Shown here: positions 36,401 through 45,098 of the stretch, piece after piece | Position numbering within the stretch: the first letter of the stretch is position 1 | Layout: each line of letters begins with the position of its first letter | Assembly (NCBI GenBank): GCA_034331105.1 | Contig: JAXQGB010000014.1 | Location: 332,355 to 396,354 of the forward strand | Source: Caenicola sp034331105 | Lineage (GTDB): Bacteria; Synergistota; Synergistia; Synergistales; Synergistaceae | Length of the DNA: 64,000 nt | Direction: 5' to 3' | Notes under the pieces: generated by a model | What the model saw: only the letters and a program-made list of their open reading frames with translations | What the model was told of the DNA's origin: nothing | Databases searched by the model: none | Program-made: the position numbers and the translations under genes

Positions 36401-36933
36401 CTCGTCCTGAATCCGTCAAAGAAATGGAGTACCGGCACCCTGCTCTCAAGTGTAGCCATCTGCGAAATGAGAGCCATGTCCATAACTTCCTGAACAGTCG
36501 AGGAACAGAGCATGGACCATCCTGTCGCCTTGACAGCCATTACGTCGGAGTGATCGCCGAATATTGAAAGCGCATGCGTAGCAATGGTCCTCGCAGTCAC
36601 ATGCATTGCTGTGCTTGTAAGTTCGCCTGCGATCTTGTACATGTTTGGTATCATCAAAAGCAGGCCCTGCGATGCGGTAAACGTAGTTCCAAGAGCTCCT
36701 GCCTGTAAGGCTCCGTGGTAGGCGCCTGAGGCTCCGGCCTCACTCTGCATCTCTTCAACGTGCGGTACTGTTCCCCATATGTTGGGGCGTCCCTCCGAAG
36801 TCCACTGGTCTGACCATTCACCCATCGATGAAGATGGGGTAATGGGGTAGATCGCTATTACTTCATTGACTGCGTGTGCAACGTAAGCCGCTGCTTCGTT
36901 GCCGTCAAGTGTTACCATCTTCCTCTTTGTCAT
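33403..36933 (-). CDS. nifJ: Pyruvate:ferredoxin (flavodoxin) oxidoreductase
   Basis: Single-chain enzyme of 1176 residues that cleaves pyruvate with CoA to acetyl-CoA, CO2 and reduced ferredoxin. Domain order is the N-terminal pyrimidine-binding domain (YPITPSSSMGEWSDQW), the gamma domain (GLGSDGTVGANKNSIKII), a two-[4Fe-4S] domain (CIQCGKCALVCPH and CVGCGLCAYNCPV) and the TPP-binding domain (FEFSGACAGCGETPY, GGDGWAYDIGYGGLDHV). The ATG at 36933 has GAGGAGG upstream. Central catabolic enzyme in amino-acid fermenters. Confidence 0.96.
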   Translation of the reverse strand: MTKRKMVTLDGNEAAAYVAHAVNEVIAIYPITPSSSMGEWSDQWTSEGRPNIWGTVPHVEEMQSEAGASGAYHGALQAGALGTTFTASQGLLLMIPNMYKIAGELTSTAMHVTARTIATHALSIFGDHSDVMAVKATGWSMLCSSTVQEVMDMALISQMATLESRVPVLHFFDGFRTSHEEMKVEEIEYDDMRALIDDELVRSHRYNRLSPDSPFIRGTAQNPDVFFQAREACTPFYEAVPDITQKAMDRFAKQVGRKYHLFDYYGADDAERVIVMMGSGAAVARETVDRLMQNGEKVGLLVVRLYRPFDISRFLNTLPATVNRIAVLDRCKDPAAICEPLCMDVREALSGSDIMVVGGRYGLSSKDFTPAMVKGVYDELKKALPKDSFTIGIDDDISFSSLDYDPSFDTEDPKTVRCLFYGLGSDGTVGANKNSIKIIGGETDLYAQGYYSYDSKKSGGITVSHLRFGPNPIYASYMINKANFVACHVYSFLEKLDVLKGAAEGGTFLLNSPFGPDEVWDKLPKTTQQRIIDKKLKFYTIDAVKIARESGMGGRTNTIMQTCFFAISGVLEKKRAIKAIKDAIVSSYSRKGQSVVDQNIAAVDATLANLYEVKVPKKATSKFDIKPPVADDAPEFVKDVLGPMMVLEGDGLPVSCLPEDGTFPSGTTQYEKRSIAIDIPSWDPSLCIQCGKCALVCPHASIRAKVYDADLLKGAPKTFKSADAKWKEFEGAKFTVQVAPEDCVGCGLCAYNCPVKAKEGSTARPLMMVTQMDVREKERENWNFFLELPDVDRSKLNLGLVKDVQLLRPLFEFSGACAGCGETPYLKLLSALFGDRAIIANATGCSSIYGGNLPTTPWAVNDDGRGPAWSNSLFEDAAEFGLGFRMAIDKHCEYAAELLEKMAPVLGKKLVKSILEAPQTTEAEISELRQKVEELKNQLEYMCTEEAEELISLADSLVKKSVWCVGGDGWAYDIGYGGLDHVIASGKNINILVLDTEVYSNTGGQMSKSTPRGAVAKFAAGGKKMGKKDLALMAMSYGNVYVGRVAMGANDAHTVKVFREAEAYDGPSIIIAYSHCIAHGIDMVKGLDQQKKAVESGHWMLMRYNPDLAKEGKNPLVLDSKEPSLPLKDYVYNETRYKSLVAMDPEVAEALLKEEEKDIKARWRYFSHMAAMKMED

Positions 36934-37190
36934 TGCAGTTACCTCCTCATATTTGTACTGAAACACAGACTGGAACCGTATATATTTCCAATTATTTCAG
37001 CCGCCAATTTATTTATTATTACATAAAAGGAGTGAAAAACATATCAGTAATTTGCATCATAAGTAGATATCATTTGAAACTTCATCATTCTCAAGCTAAA
37101 AACGCAAAACACATGCACGTCAATACGCTCTTGCCAACTTTGTACGCAGTTGACAACTTCCGGAACAAGATCTCAGTGCATCGGATAAAC

Positions 37191-37247
37191 AAAAGACCCC
37201 TTCTGTCCGTGATAGGTCTCCCGGAACAAGAGGGGTCTGTTTTTATA
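37191..37247 (-). terminator. Terminator after the ornithine cyclodeaminase homologue
   Basis: On the minus strand AGACCCCTCTTG ... AGAAGGGGTCT is followed by TTTGTTTA; the plus strand is also T-flanked. Between it and nifJ (36934-37190) the sequence is AT-rich, presumably the nifJ promoter region, with no gene visible. Confidence 0.75.
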
Positions 37248-37290
37248 GTTTGATATCAGATCTAAAGTCGGACAGTAAAAAACGTTCAGA

Positions 37291-38280
37291 TCACAGCTTC
37301 AGCATTGTCCCCGCATTTTGGGCTGCAGCCTTTTCGAGGATCAGTTTCGCTGTCATAACGTCATGGCTGGCGATCCCCATAAAGAGGCACGTCCTGCGGC
37401 CTTCCCTTACCGGCGCCGCCTTGCCTGAAACAACTTCTCCCATGTCCGCATATATCTCTTCTGCAAGGGGGTATCCGTTCTGGAAATAGACGCCGTGCTC
37501 CTGCGTCCACAGATACTGATTGCGGTCGTCGCAGACAAACACCTTTCCCTTATTTGCAACATCACCGGCAAACGTTGAATCATAGTCGCTCGTCATGCAG
37601 AAGACATCCTTTTTCAGCATGTCAACGGTTATTATTCTGTTGGGTTTCTCCAGTATAGGAGCACAGGTCGTTACCACATCAGCATCCTCACATGCCTTTT
37701 TAATGTCCGGACATACAACGAATTCAACATTGGGGCATACGTCCTTCATGGCTTCGATATATCTGTCGGCCTGTTCAGGCATCGGATCATAGAGTTTTAC
37801 TGTCTTCATTTTTGGAAGCACTTCTTTGAATGCCCGCAGGGTTATCTTTCCGATAGTTCCAAGACCTGCGACTGCGACTACTTCCGCGTTGGGGTCTGCG
37901 AAGTACCTGGCTCCAAGCCCTGCCGCCGCACCTGTTCTCCATGTTGTCATCCAGTTGCAGTCCATAATAGCTTTGACTACCCCCGTCTCAACATCGTTGA
38001 GGATAAAAACGCCGTTGTTGTAGGGCAGCTTTTTCTGCAGATTGCTCGGAAAGCCGGCGACCCATTTTATTCCTGCCATATCAACTTCCCCGCCGATCCA
38101 GCATGGCATCGCGTGCATATAGCAGTCGTGCCTGGGGTGCACTCCGATCTTTGCAGGAAGTTCTGTCTTCTTTTCTCCGTTCATTTTCCAGCCCGTTTCA
38201 ACATGGTCCATTACTTCCTTCATTGTGATACCGAGGGACTCAACATCTGCCTGAGAAATAAAACGAACATCGTACGCCAT
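37291..38280 (-). CDS. Ornithine cyclodeaminase / mu-crystallin family protein
   Basis: NAD(P)-dependent enzyme of 329 residues (ATG at 38280 after GAGGAGG). Substrate-binding Lys in MAGIKWVAGFP, Arg in TTWRTGAAAGLGARYF and the dinucleotide motif VAGLGTIGK are in place. Family members include ornithine cyclodeaminase (ornithine to proline), alanine dehydrogenase and pyrroline-2-carboxylate reductase. The divergent proline racemase suggests a role in proline or hydroxyproline metabolism. It is downstream of the RpiR regulator on the same strand. Confidence 0.82.
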   Translation of the reverse strand: MAYDVRFISQADVESLGITMKEVMDHVETGWKMNGEKKTELPAKIGVHPRHDCYMHAMPCWIGGEVDMAGIKWVAGFPSNLQKKLPYNNGVFILNDVETGVVKAIMDCNWMTTWRTGAAAGLGARYFADPNAEVVAVAGLGTIGKITLRAFKEVLPKMKTVKLYDPMPEQADRYIEAMKDVCPNVEFVVCPDIKKACEDADVVTTCAPILEKPNRIITVDMLKKDVFCMTSDYDSTFAGDVANKGKVFVCDDRNQYLWTQEHGVYFQNGYPLAEEIYADMGEVVSGKAAPVREGRRTCLFMGIASHDVMTAKLILEKAAAQNAGTMLKL

Positions 38281-38339
38281 AACAAAAACGCCTCCTCTAT
38301 AAGTTTTCCCGGTATGCCGGGCCATGTACTGCTAAGAAC

Positions 38340-39236
38340 TCAGGGAATAAGATCCGGAAGATAGACGTTGTCTGATACAAATATTTTTTCACCCTCAAAA
38401 AGACGGTTCCTTGATTCGATACGTTTTCTGCAGCCCTCTTTGTCAGAGAGCCAGACACCGTACAGTATCGAATGTATGAGAGACATCACGCCCGCACAGG
38501 GATCGATGAATGAAATAAACTTCTGCGGCACAATGAAGAAAGGATCACAGTACTCAGCAATGGGTGAAGCTATGGAATCCGAGATGCCGATCATTCCCAT
38601 GCCTCTTTCTTTCATAACTTTTACTATCGACTGCGTCTTTATCGGATACCTTGGAAAACTGAAGACAATGGCAGCAGTCCCTTCAGGAGCATCAAGCAAC
38701 AGGTCCATATCATAAATATCTGTCCCTTTGATGACCGAAACGTTCTTCTTCATGGTGCCAAGGAAATAACCGGCATACTCCGCAAGGAATGAATTGCTGC
38801 CGGTCCCTGAAATAATCATGGCAGGCGCATCTGATATCATCTTCACCGCTTCGTTGAAGTCTTCTCTATTTATAAGGCGATATGTGTCGTCCATGAGAGT
38901 CCTTTCCATTTCAAAGACGGTATCGAATGGCGACGCGCCCTCTCCTCTTAAGCTCTTTGATGAATAGAGTTCCAATGTTTTTGGAGCGCTCTTTTCAATT
39001 TCTTCCCTCAGTGCTGCCTGAAGCTTTGAGAAAGATTCGTACCCGAGTGCCTGCGCAAACCTGACTACAGTCCCCTGTCCCGTTGAAGTCAGCCTTGCAA
39101 GCTCAGCCAGGGTCACGTAAGCCAGAGATCTATATGAAGAGAGTATGTATCTGCCGACGACTCTCTGAGCAGGAGAAAATAGTTCACATTTTGACCGTAT
39201 CCGTTCGAGAAGCGGCATGCTTGCATTGCTGTCCAT
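38340..39236 (-). CDS. MurR/RpiR-family transcriptional regulator
   Basis: 298 residues: an N-terminal HTH_6 domain (about 1-80, with LARLTSTGQGTVVRFAQALGY as the recognition region) and a SIS sugar-isomerase-like effector domain (about 120-260, ISGTGSNSFLAEY). ATG at 39236 follows TAGGAGA. It is divergent from proline racemase and co-directional with the cyclodeaminase homologue, so it likely controls both. The effector is unknown; SIS domains usually bind phosphosugars, which is unexpected beside amino-acid genes. Confidence 0.87.
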   Translation of the reverse strand: MDSNASMPLLERIRSKCELFSPAQRVVGRYILSSYRSLAYVTLAELARLTSTGQGTVVRFAQALGYESFSKLQAALREEIEKSAPKTLELYSSKSLRGEGASPFDTVFEMERTLMDDTYRLINREDFNEAVKMISDAPAMIISGTGSNSFLAEYAGYFLGTMKKNVSVIKGTDIYDMDLLLDAPEGTAAIVFSFPRYPIKTQSIVKVMKERGMGMIGISDSIASPIAEYCDPFFIVPQKFISFIDPCAGVMSLIHSILYGVWLSDKEGCRKRIESRNRLFEGEKIFVSDNVYLPDLIP

Positions 39237-39278
39237 GGAGTATTTTCTCCTAATTTTGCAAAATATGGAGCATTTATT

Positions 39279-39321
39279 CCGACTAAATATTAGTTCGGTA
39301 GTTCTGATTTGTCAATCAGAA
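39279..39321. promoter_or_regulatory. Two candidate operators in the rpiR/proline racemase divergent region
   Basis: TTCTGATT-TGTC-AATCAGAA (39302-39321) is a perfect 8-bp inverted repeat with 4-bp spacer. Just upstream CCGACTAA ... TTAGTTCGG (39279-39298) is an imperfect one. Both lie in the 180 bp between the divergent starts, the natural place for RpiR binding. Confidence 0.5.
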
Positions 39322-39416
39322 TATTTAATATTCTGTCCAATGATTGCAGAGACGAATTTATTGTGTTAGCATCTGAAACAAAATTAAATCTAAATACATA
39401 AAGGGTGGATGTCGGA

Positions 39417-40421
39417 ATGAAAATCACTAAAATGGTAGCTGCAATAGATTCACATACCTGCGGGGAGCCAACAAGAATAATTATTGGCGGCGCTCCGATA
39501 TTTAAAGGTAAGACAATGTCCGAGAAGTGGAAAGACTTCTGTGATAATCACAACGACTTCCGCCGTTTCATAATGACAGAACCGCGCGGCCACGCTGATA
39601 TGTTTGGAGCTATCATGGTCCCGCCGGTCAACCAGGAGGCACATACAGGTGTGATCTTCTGCGATTCAGGCGGCAGCGTCTCAATGTGCGGACATGGTTC
39701 CATAGGACTCTCTTCCACAATGGTCAATCTTGGCATGGTTCCCGTCACTGAACCGACGACAGAGGTAAAACTGGACACCCCTGCAGGCATGGTCACAATG
39801 TCTGTAGATGTAAAGGATGGAGAGGCAGTCTCGGCGACACTGAAGAATGTTCCGGCCTTTGTATTCGCAAACGATCTTGACCTTTATCTGCCTTCTCTGG
39901 ATAAAACAGTAAAGTTTGACATATGCTTTGGGGGTAATTTTTTCGCAATGTTGAAAGCGGAGGATTTCGGTTTTGAGATCATTCCGTCTGAAGCAGCCGC
40001 TATCACGAAGATGGGGCTGGAAGTAATGGAAGAGGCAAACAAACAGCATGCGGTACAGCATCCCCTGATCCCTGAAAACAATAAGGTGCTGCTGGCTGAG
40101 TTCGGTATCCATAAAGAGGGCGAAAACGCCAGAAACTGCGTCATATTCGGCGCCAAAAACGTAGACAGGTCACCATGCGGCACAGGCACCTGCGCAAAGA
40201 TGGCCCTTCTTGCAGCAAAAGGTGAGCTTAAACCGGGCGAAAAGTTCCTGCACGAGAGCATCCTTGGGACCGTCTTCGAAGGTCACTACGAGCCGGGACT
40301 TAAGGTAGGAGACTTCGATGCTGTCCAGCCATACATAAAGGGCACTGCCAATATCACCGGATTCAACTGGCTTGTGCAGCAGGACAGCGATTCACTGCTG
40401 CCAGGTTTCCTGCTAGGCTAA
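39417..40421 (+). CDS. Proline racemase family protein
   Basis: Cofactor-independent racemase/epimerase, 334 residues from the ATG at 39417 (AGGGTGG upstream). Both catalytic cysteines are present: MCGHGSIG (C about 90) and SPCGTGTCAK (C about 256). Presence of both argues for a racemase or epimerase and against the 3-hydroxyproline dehydratase branch. It would supply D-proline for D-proline reductase or epimerise hydroxyproline; no reductase genes lie in this window. Confidence 0.88.
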   Translation: MKITKMVAAIDSHTCGEPTRIIIGGAPIFKGKTMSEKWKDFCDNHNDFRRFIMTEPRGHADMFGAIMVPPVNQEAHTGVIFCDSGGSVSMCGHGSIGLSSTMVNLGMVPVTEPTTEVKLDTPAGMVTMSVDVKDGEAVSATLKNVPAFVFANDLDLYLPSLDKTVKFDICFGGNFFAMLKAEDFGFEIIPSEAAAITKMGLEVMEEANKQHAVQHPLIPENNKVLLAEFGIHKEGENARNCVIFGAKNVDRSPCGTGTCAKMALLAAKGELKPGEKFLHESILGTVFEGHYEPGLKVGDFDAVQPYIKGTANITGFNWLVQQDSDSLLPGFLLG

Positions 40422-40442
40422 GCCTCAAAAAATACTGAAAAC

Positions 40443-40488
40443 AAAAGGGGACAGCCTGATAATTATCTGTGTCTGTCCCTTTCTGTTT
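40443..40488 (+). terminator. Terminator after proline racemase
   Basis: AAAGGGGACAG ... CTGTCCCTTT with a T-rich tail (CTGTTTTAG). The rest of the gap to 40713 holds a degenerate copy of the repeat centre near 40602-40645 and no gene. Confidence 0.75.
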
Positions 40489-40601
40489 TAGAAGATCACT
40501 GAACTTTTTCACATGTCGTTAACAGCATATTTATCGCCCCTCTTTTTCGTCTTCTCCGAGTGATCCTTAACAAAGATACACGGTATGAAAATATTTAAGT
40601 C

Positions 40602-40645
40602 ACTGGTTTCCCCCTAAAAACCATGCGGGAAAAACAATGGAAAGA
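40602..40645. repeat. Degenerate copy of the repeat centre (element E)
   Basis: CTGGTTTCCCC ... CCATGCGGGAAAAACAATGG resembles element D and the centres of A and B. Stem is TTCCCC / CGGGAA, weak. Confidence 0.4.
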
Positions 40646-40712
40646 TTGGATAATTAATGTAAAATAGCACTGTACTTGTTGCCCAAAAGCTGTAACTGCG
40701 GGGGGAACTTTC

Positions 40713-42911
40713 GTGAGAAAGACGGCCATAAGATCAACAATTTTCTTTTTATGTTTTTTTCTTGCATTTTTACTGCTTCTCATTTTTTCGCCAATATCAC
40801 ATGCTGAGACCCTTGCCGATGTCAAAAGGGAGATCGTCGATTACCAGTCAAATCCGCTCGAAAGAATAAAGACGCTAAAGTCCGAAGTCCGTAAAATACA
40901 GGGGCTGGAAGAAGGGCTTGCAAGACAGTACAGCATCCCGGTCTCGCAGGTCATAAACTACGAGATGATGCTTGAAAACAACATACATGTATACCACAGC
41001 ATCTATTTCCTTCAGAAACAGGGGACCGCGCCTACACAGTTCATCCTTGAAGAGGGCAGGCTCGAAGAACTGGCCGATAAAACACCTCCATACTCATTCC
41101 TCCTTTACCTCGACTTCCTCGAAGACGTGGAAAACTACCTCAACGAAGCAGACAGATACAAGCGCCTGATAGAAAAAGCCAAAGCCGCTATCCTGAGAAA
41201 CAACGGAGAGAGGGATGAGGCGGAAAAAAGGTTCCGCCTTGTAAACGACTTGCTCTCAAGAGGCAGCGGAAACAACCTGAGCAACAGCTGGCGCATGAGG
41301 GAGATATTGGCAAAGTTAGAAGAATGTACTGCAATAAACACACTTAATTCCGCCACTTTGTCGCTCGCTCAAAAAGAGCTGAACGACACAGAGGGCAAGA
41401 TAGCGATCATCGGGCCGATGCTTGAAAATATAAGGAAGAACATCAAGTTCAGCAGTGAAGATTTCGTCTTCCTTAACTCCATAGTGTTAAGAAAGGCCGG
41501 ATCTCTTTACGATACTATCTCCGTGCTTGAAAAAAAGATAGATCCTGCAGGCGAACTCAGTGATGATCCAACTGAGATGACGCAGTTTACAAGATTTTGG
41601 ATCTCAAATGAGAAACAGCTGGTCAGAGATGAAATACTGATGATCCTGGAAGTCATCGAAAAATTGACCTCGCTCAGGTCAGTGTGGAGAGGAATGCAGG
41701 ATCTCCTCGAAGGAAACCTGGATCTGTCGAGACAAAAATTTATCATCTCTAAAACAAATGACTACATCGACGACATAAATGCGAATATCACCCTGTGCGT
41801 AGATGCCATACAGACGATCAGGGAGACGGAACAGGCAGTCAACAGAAGGTTCAGCGGAGAGAGCCTCCTCATAACCGAAGGGGATGCTCTGAAGAGGGAC
41901 AAATTCCTCGAAAACCTTGCGGTCAGAAAAAAAAGATACCTCTCATACCTTGTTGACCTGGGAATGATAAGGAGCCAGTACAAGGACCTCCAGAAAGAAT
42001 CAATGCGTATAACCGGAACACAGGGTAAGGAAGACAAGCTGAACTTCTTCTGGGGAAGCAATTTTTCAAGGATCAAAGAGACCGAGCTCTGGCATGTGGG
42101 TGAATACCCGGTAACAGTAGGCAAGTTTTCTTTCGGGCTGATAATATTCCTTATAGGCATAGCCATCACGAGGTATTTTGCATATGCCTTCAGGAAAAGG
42201 ACATCTGACGGACTGAGTATGAGCAGACACAGCAGCCTCATCATACAAAAGTTCATCTACTATACAGGCGTGATCATTTCAACTTTCTTCGGGCTATGGA
42301 GCCTTCACATACCACTTACAGCCTTCGCATTCCTCGGAGGCGCCATTGCGATCGCAGTCGGTTTCGGGACACAGAAGTACACCGGCGACGTATTCAGCGG
42401 CATGATCCTCCTGTTCCAGAAAAAAGTCCGCATCGGGGATGAAGTGATAATTGCGGACAAAAGAGGGATAGTCGAGGAGATAACGCTTCAGAACACAGTT
42501 GTAAGGTGCGAACAGAGCAACCACCTCATAATCCCCAACAGCAAGGTCCTTGAAGGGGCAATAGTCAACCTGACTCTCAACAATTCCTTCACAAGGGCGG
42601 AGGTAAAGATATCCGTGGCATATGACACGGACATAGAACAGGCGATGTCGATCATGAGGGAGATACTGAGCAAAGATAAAAATGTCCTGAAGTCCCCCCC
42701 CTACAAGATACTGTTCGAGGATTTCGGCGAGAGCGCGCTCGACCTCACAGCCCAGTTCTTTGTAGACATCAAGGAAAACCTTGAAAGGGACGTAAAAAGT
42801 TCAGTCCGGCATAAGATACTTACGGCATTCAACAGCGCAAAAATTGAAATACCCTTCCCGCAAAGGGACGTTCACATCAAAAATGAGACAAAGGGCCCCG
42901 ACGATAAATAA
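40713..42911 (+). CDS. Large MscS-family mechanosensitive channel
   Basis: 732 residues beginning at GTG with GGGGGAA upstream. A signal peptide or first membrane segment (residues 9-28, ending SHA) is followed by a long, charged, largely helical periplasmic region (about 30-460). Then come about three membrane segments and the MscS core: the pore helix FLGGAIAIAVGFGTQ, then the beta domain GDEVIIADKRGIVEEI and VIPNS-like LIIPNSKV. Comparable in layout to MscK/YbdG-type large channels. It protects against hypo-osmotic shock. Confidence 0.87.
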   Translation: MRKTAIRSTIFFLCFFLAFLLLLIFSPISHAETLADVKREIVDYQSNPLERIKTLKSEVRKIQGLEEGLARQYSIPVSQVINYEMMLENNIHVYHSIYFLQKQGTAPTQFILEEGRLEELADKTPPYSFLLYLDFLEDVENYLNEADRYKRLIEKAKAAILRNNGERDEAEKRFRLVNDLLSRGSGNNLSNSWRMREILAKLEECTAINTLNSATLSLAQKELNDTEGKIAIIGPMLENIRKNIKFSSEDFVFLNSIVLRKAGSLYDTISVLEKKIDPAGELSDDPTEMTQFTRFWISNEKQLVRDEILMILEVIEKLTSLRSVWRGMQDLLEGNLDLSRQKFIISKTNDYIDDINANITLCVDAIQTIRETEQAVNRRFSGESLLITEGDALKRDKFLENLAVRKKRYLSYLVDLGMIRSQYKDLQKESMRITGTQGKEDKLNFFWGSNFSRIKETELWHVGEYPVTVGKFSFGLIIFLIGIAITRYFAYAFRKRTSDGLSMSRHSSLIIQKFIYYTGVIISTFFGLWSLHIPLTAFAFLGGAIAIAVGFGTQKYTGDVFSGMILLFQKKVRIGDEVIIADKRGIVEEITLQNTVVRCEQSNHLIIPNSKVLEGAIVNLTLNNSFTRAEVKISVAYDTDIEQAMSIMREILSKDKNVLKSPPYKILFEDFGESALDLTAQFFVDIKENLERDVKSSVRHKILTAFNSAKIEIPFPQRDVHIKNETKGPDDK

Positions 42912-42952
42912 GGGCCCTCTGCCTCTTTAATTTGATTTTTTGGATCCGGGTT

Positions 42953-43825
42953 TTACGATCCCGCCTCTTCCGATGCAGGCGTGACCGATTTAGTCAGCAT
43001 GTAGATTTTGTAAGCGGCCGAGACCATGTCTATGATCGAAGATGTGTATCTGAACATCTTCGAGTTTTTTGTGTAGACGCCCTCGGCAATAAAGTTGACC
43101 CGTCCGTCGCGCAGGAGTCTGAGAGCGTAATCCCTGCTCTCCTCCCTCTCCTCGGAGTAAACAGCTATGGCATGTCCTCCCTGGTTTTTCACCAGCTTCA
43201 TGCATGGCACGTCAGTGCTGCCGTCGCCTATGAACATCATCCTTGAAAAGGGGATCCTGCGGTCCTCCTCGGCGACAAACTCATTGATCGCCTGGTTGTC
43301 CGTTATGCTCGCTATCCCCTTGTTTATCCTGTATAGGTACTGGGTCTTGGTGGTGTAGTTGACAGCGTTGGCGGGCCAGATAGCGACATCATGCTGGTCA
43401 TATATGAAAGAACTCGCATAAATGGCCTTTATGTGTTTGCTTATGGGGGTGCCCTCTATCATCTCTTTGAGGCCGGAGGATATTATGTAATGTTCGAGCC
43501 TGACGCCCTTCTTCTCCGCATATTCGTTTATCTCGCCGAACCAGCTCTTTACCCCCCTGAAAAGGTCTACAGACCTGCCGTATTTCCTGAAGGCGCTCTT
43601 TGAGATCTGCACCTTTCCTGAGAGCCTTGCCTTGTCGAGCATCAGCTTCATGTAGGCCAGTATCGGATCTACCTCATGTTCTCTCGCCAGGTCGTTGGAT
43701 TCTTTCCAGAAATCCTTCGGAGTGATTTTAAGGTCAGGGAAAAAATCATGCTCCTGCATATTGCCCGGGGCAAGAGTGCCGTCAAAATCGTAGCATATGG
43801 CCATTACCGGATCCGGATATGACAT
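42953..43825 (-). CDS. HAD-superfamily hydrolase
   Basis: 290 residues from the ATG at 43825 (AGGGGGTA upstream; the open frame reaches 43867). Motif I is CYDFDGTLAP with the nucleophilic Asp, motif II SSGLKEMIEG, and motif IV FIGDGSTDVPCMK. The long insert between motif I and II suggests a phosphatase with a helical cap. Substrate unknown. Convergent with the mscS gene with only 41 bp between. Confidence 0.8.
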   Translation of the reverse strand: MSYPDPVMAICYDFDGTLAPGNMQEHDFFPDLKITPKDFWKESNDLAREHEVDPILAYMKLMLDKARLSGKVQISKSAFRKYGRSVDLFRGVKSWFGEINEYAEKKGVRLEHYIISSGLKEMIEGTPISKHIKAIYASSFIYDQHDVAIWPANAVNYTTKTQYLYRINKGIASITDNQAINEFVAEEDRRIPFSRMMFIGDGSTDVPCMKLVKNQGGHAIAVYSEEREESRDYALRLLRDGRVNFIAEGVYTKNSKMFRYTSSIIDMVSAAYKIYMLTKSVTPASEEAGS

Positions 43826-44142
43826 ATTTATACCCCCTGGTGGTCTATTTGATCCGAAAGCCGCCATACATTGGGCGCAATGTGATCAATACTAATTATA
43901 CTATCTGTTTTGATTTAAAAATCTCAGGTAAGCCCCTCTTGCTGCAATTTAAAAACCGGAGATGTTTGTCGGGTCAAAAAATCACAAATAAAAGCAAATT
44001 TAATGTTTTATTAAACATATGACTTTCTGCAATAAGACAAAGTAAAAACACTTAAATAACATGGTCCAGCCTTCAAATATTCAGAATATTACGATATAAT
44101 TTAAATGCCACTAATACATGGCTGCGAAGGGAGGAACCGGAA

Positions 44143-45042
44143 ATGGCAATTGACATGCAGACCCAATACATCAACGTGCCCGGAGGTTTTGTAGGCTTGG
44201 AAGTATTAGGCGACAACGATTCCACTATCCCAATTCTTTTCCTTCATGGAGGCCCGGGGGGCAATTACGAATCTTTCACTCCGATGGCTGAAATGCTTGC
44301 CAAAGACTGCAAAGTGTATATGTACAACCAGCTCGGAAGCGATGAGAAGAACGACGTCGGAGACGAATCTATCTGGGTCCCCGAACGCTACATAGAGACC
44401 CTTGATACAGTTATAAGCGAGATGAAAGTTGAAAAGCTCCATCTGATAGGGCATTCCTGGGGAGCAATGCTGGCAGCGGAACACGTGCTGAGGAACCCTC
44501 GCTCTCCTGTCAAATCGATAACGATGGTAAGCCCCTACCTCAGTACGGAGATCTGGATAAGGGACGCCAAGTCCAGACTTGCGGAACTGGGTGAGGACTA
44601 CGTAAGGATCGTGGAGGAAGCTGAAAAGGATCTGCACTTTGGAGGGAAAATATATCAGGATATTATTGAAGAATACAACCGGAATTTCCAGTGCCGCGAG
44701 CTTCAGAAGCACAAACGCCAGTTCAGACAGTATGCCCTTAAACCAAAAACATCCACAGGTATGAAGGTCTACAGGCATATGTGGGGACCCAGTGAGTTCA
44801 CCTGCATCGGCGTAATGAAAGACATAGATATTACAGCCAGGCTTCCGCAGATAAAGCAGAGGGTGCTGATCATATGCGGCGTTCACGACCAGGTAAGAAA
44901 AGAGACCGCCGAGTACTACCGCTCCCTCATACCCGGGGCCGTAAGGGTCACTATACCCGAGGCCTCGCAGACCTCGTTCCTTGAGAACCCGGACAGTTTT
45001 TACGACTCACTCACAGCGTTCCTGATAAGATTTATTCAATGA
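44143..45042 (+). CDS. Alpha/beta hydrolase of the proline iminopeptidase type, catalytic His replaced
   Basis: S33-like protein of 299 residues. HGGPGG (oxyanion, about 35-40), YNQLGS, the nucleophile elbow GHSWGA (about 106-111) and the acid in GVHDQ are present. In the family the triad His lies in a G-S-H-M motif before FLENPE; here it reads EASQTSFLENPD, so His is replaced by Gln. The rest is intact. It may be an inactive or altered hydrolase, or use another His. GGGAGGAA precedes the ATG. The 276-bp upstream gap is AT-rich; no gene seen. Confidence 0.82.
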   Translation: MAIDMQTQYINVPGGFVGLEVLGDNDSTIPILFLHGGPGGNYESFTPMAEMLAKDCKVYMYNQLGSDEKNDVGDESIWVPERYIETLDTVISEMKVEKLHLIGHSWGAMLAAEHVLRNPRSPVKSITMVSPYLSTEIWIRDAKSRLAELGEDYVRIVEEAEKDLHFGGKIYQDIIEEYNRNFQCRELQKHKRQFRQYALKPKTSTGMKVYRHMWGPSEFTCIGVMKDIDITARLPQIKQRVLIICGVHDQVRKETAEYYRSLIPGAVRVTIPEASQTSFLENPDSFYDSLTAFLIRFIQ

Positions 45043-45056
45043 TGACCTCGTTAAAA

Positions 45057-45091
45057 GAGGCGCCGCTCATTCAGCGGCGCCTCTTTTTATT
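45057..45091. terminator. Bidirectional terminator between the hydrolase and xanthine dehydrogenase genes
   Basis: GAGGCGCCGCT / AGCGGCGCCTC with loop CATTC and a T-run on the plus strand; an A-rich flank gives a T-rich tail on the minus strand. Confidence 0.88.
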
Positions 45092-45098
45092 CCGGCTC

